Shown here piece by piece: positions 59,698 to 59,866 of a stretch of DNA of 59,866 bases. Position numbers and translations under genes: made by a program. The first letter of the stretch is position 1. Every line of letters starts with the position of its first letter. The notes under the pieces are model-generated. The model searched no databases. It saw only the letters and a program-made list of their open reading frames with translations, and had not been told where the DNA came from. The stretch is from Hymenobacter sp. ISL-91 (GTDB lineage Bacteria > Bacteroidota > Bacteroidia > Cytophagales > Hymenobacteraceae): assembly GCF_018613725.1 (NCBI RefSeq), contig NZ_JAGGPS010000044.1, forward strand, positions 1-59,866, given 5' to 3'.

Positions 59698-59866
59698 AGT
59701 AGTCATGCAAAAGTAATCGTGTATTGTTTGCCGACGTTGGTTAAGACGTCTTCGAGTCGTTGGAGCAGTGTTTGGTCGGTGGCATAGTCTTGTGGCCTTA
59801 TCCAGTAATGCTTGCAGCGGTGCCAGAGCAATTCGATGTGGTTGAGTTCGGGACTGTAAGGGGGCA
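59698..59866 (-). mobile_element. IS630-family element, partial at window edge
   Basis: The frame 59703-59866 on the minus strand encodes the transposase C-terminus: PPYSPELNHIELLWHRCKHY, with the third catalytic acidic residue in the LNxIE motif of IS630 DDE transposases, ending TFA and TGA. A TA dinucleotide at 59696-59697 is the likely target site, since IS630 elements insert at TA. The transposase gene extends past the window, so its N-terminus is not seen. Confidence 0.85.

Overview
The window looks like chromosomal DNA from a GC-rich member of the Bacteroidota, most likely Hymenobacter or a close relative in the Cytophagales. Evidence: Bacteroidota -7 promoter elements (TAnnTTTG) sit close to many start codons, Shine-Dalgarno sequences are rare, and several families are typical of the phylum (S46 dipeptidyl-peptidase, DUF3127, DUF1571, an OmpA protein with a lineage-specific N-terminus). 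Genus assignment is inference from protein character only.

Layout. 1-242 holds long G runs and no gene. 243-5.6 kb: esterase, cytidine deaminase, saccharopine dehydrogenase-like enzyme, an ABC membrane protein/ATPase pair, tRNA methyltransferase. 5.6-11 kb: RNase HI, ClC channel with CBS domains, MscS channel, two small membrane proteins with overlapping ends, a yeast-type cytosine deaminase. 11-19.9 kb: an AddB-like and an AddA-like recombination nuclease, separated by a VKOR-family protein and an MFS pump. 19.9-26.6 kb: SPFH-like lipoprotein, thioesterase, cold-shock protein, DEAD-box helicase with a Gly/Arg/Ser/Tyr tail, PA2169-type four-helix protein, and a 515-residue disordered prion-like protein. 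26.6-40.5 kb: flavoprotein, two Rossmann enzymes, DUF1571 protein, glycosyltransferase, amidohydrolase, S46 peptidase, YkvA, DinB, a small basic protein, AlbA/Schlafen-like protein, SDR, LRR protein kinase. 40.8-47.6 kb: DUF3127 protein, isoaspartyl peptidase and cyanophycinase (convergent), LTA4H-like aminopeptidase, L,D-transpeptidase. 48-58.8 kb: XRE regulator with palindromes and a 0.9-kb gap, small lipoprotein, RhlE helicase, Nudix hydrolase, OmpA protein, ADP-ribosylglycohydrolase, tRNA-Asp. The right edge holds an alpha-amylase gene cut by an IS630-family element.

Most genes are single units ended by strong, often shared hairpin terminators. The likely functional groupings are AddAB-type recombination repair, nucleobase salvage (cytidine and cytosine deaminases), RNA handling in the cold (CspA plus helicase, perhaps with the disordered protein), and breakdown of beta-aspartyl peptides (cyanophycinase plus isoaspartyl peptidase).

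The most notable non-gene signal is a rich set of palindromic repeats. Several sit exactly between convergent genes, one is a perfect 41-bp-arm palindrome shared by two stop codons, and related elements lie in frame inside both the addA-like and addB-like genes.
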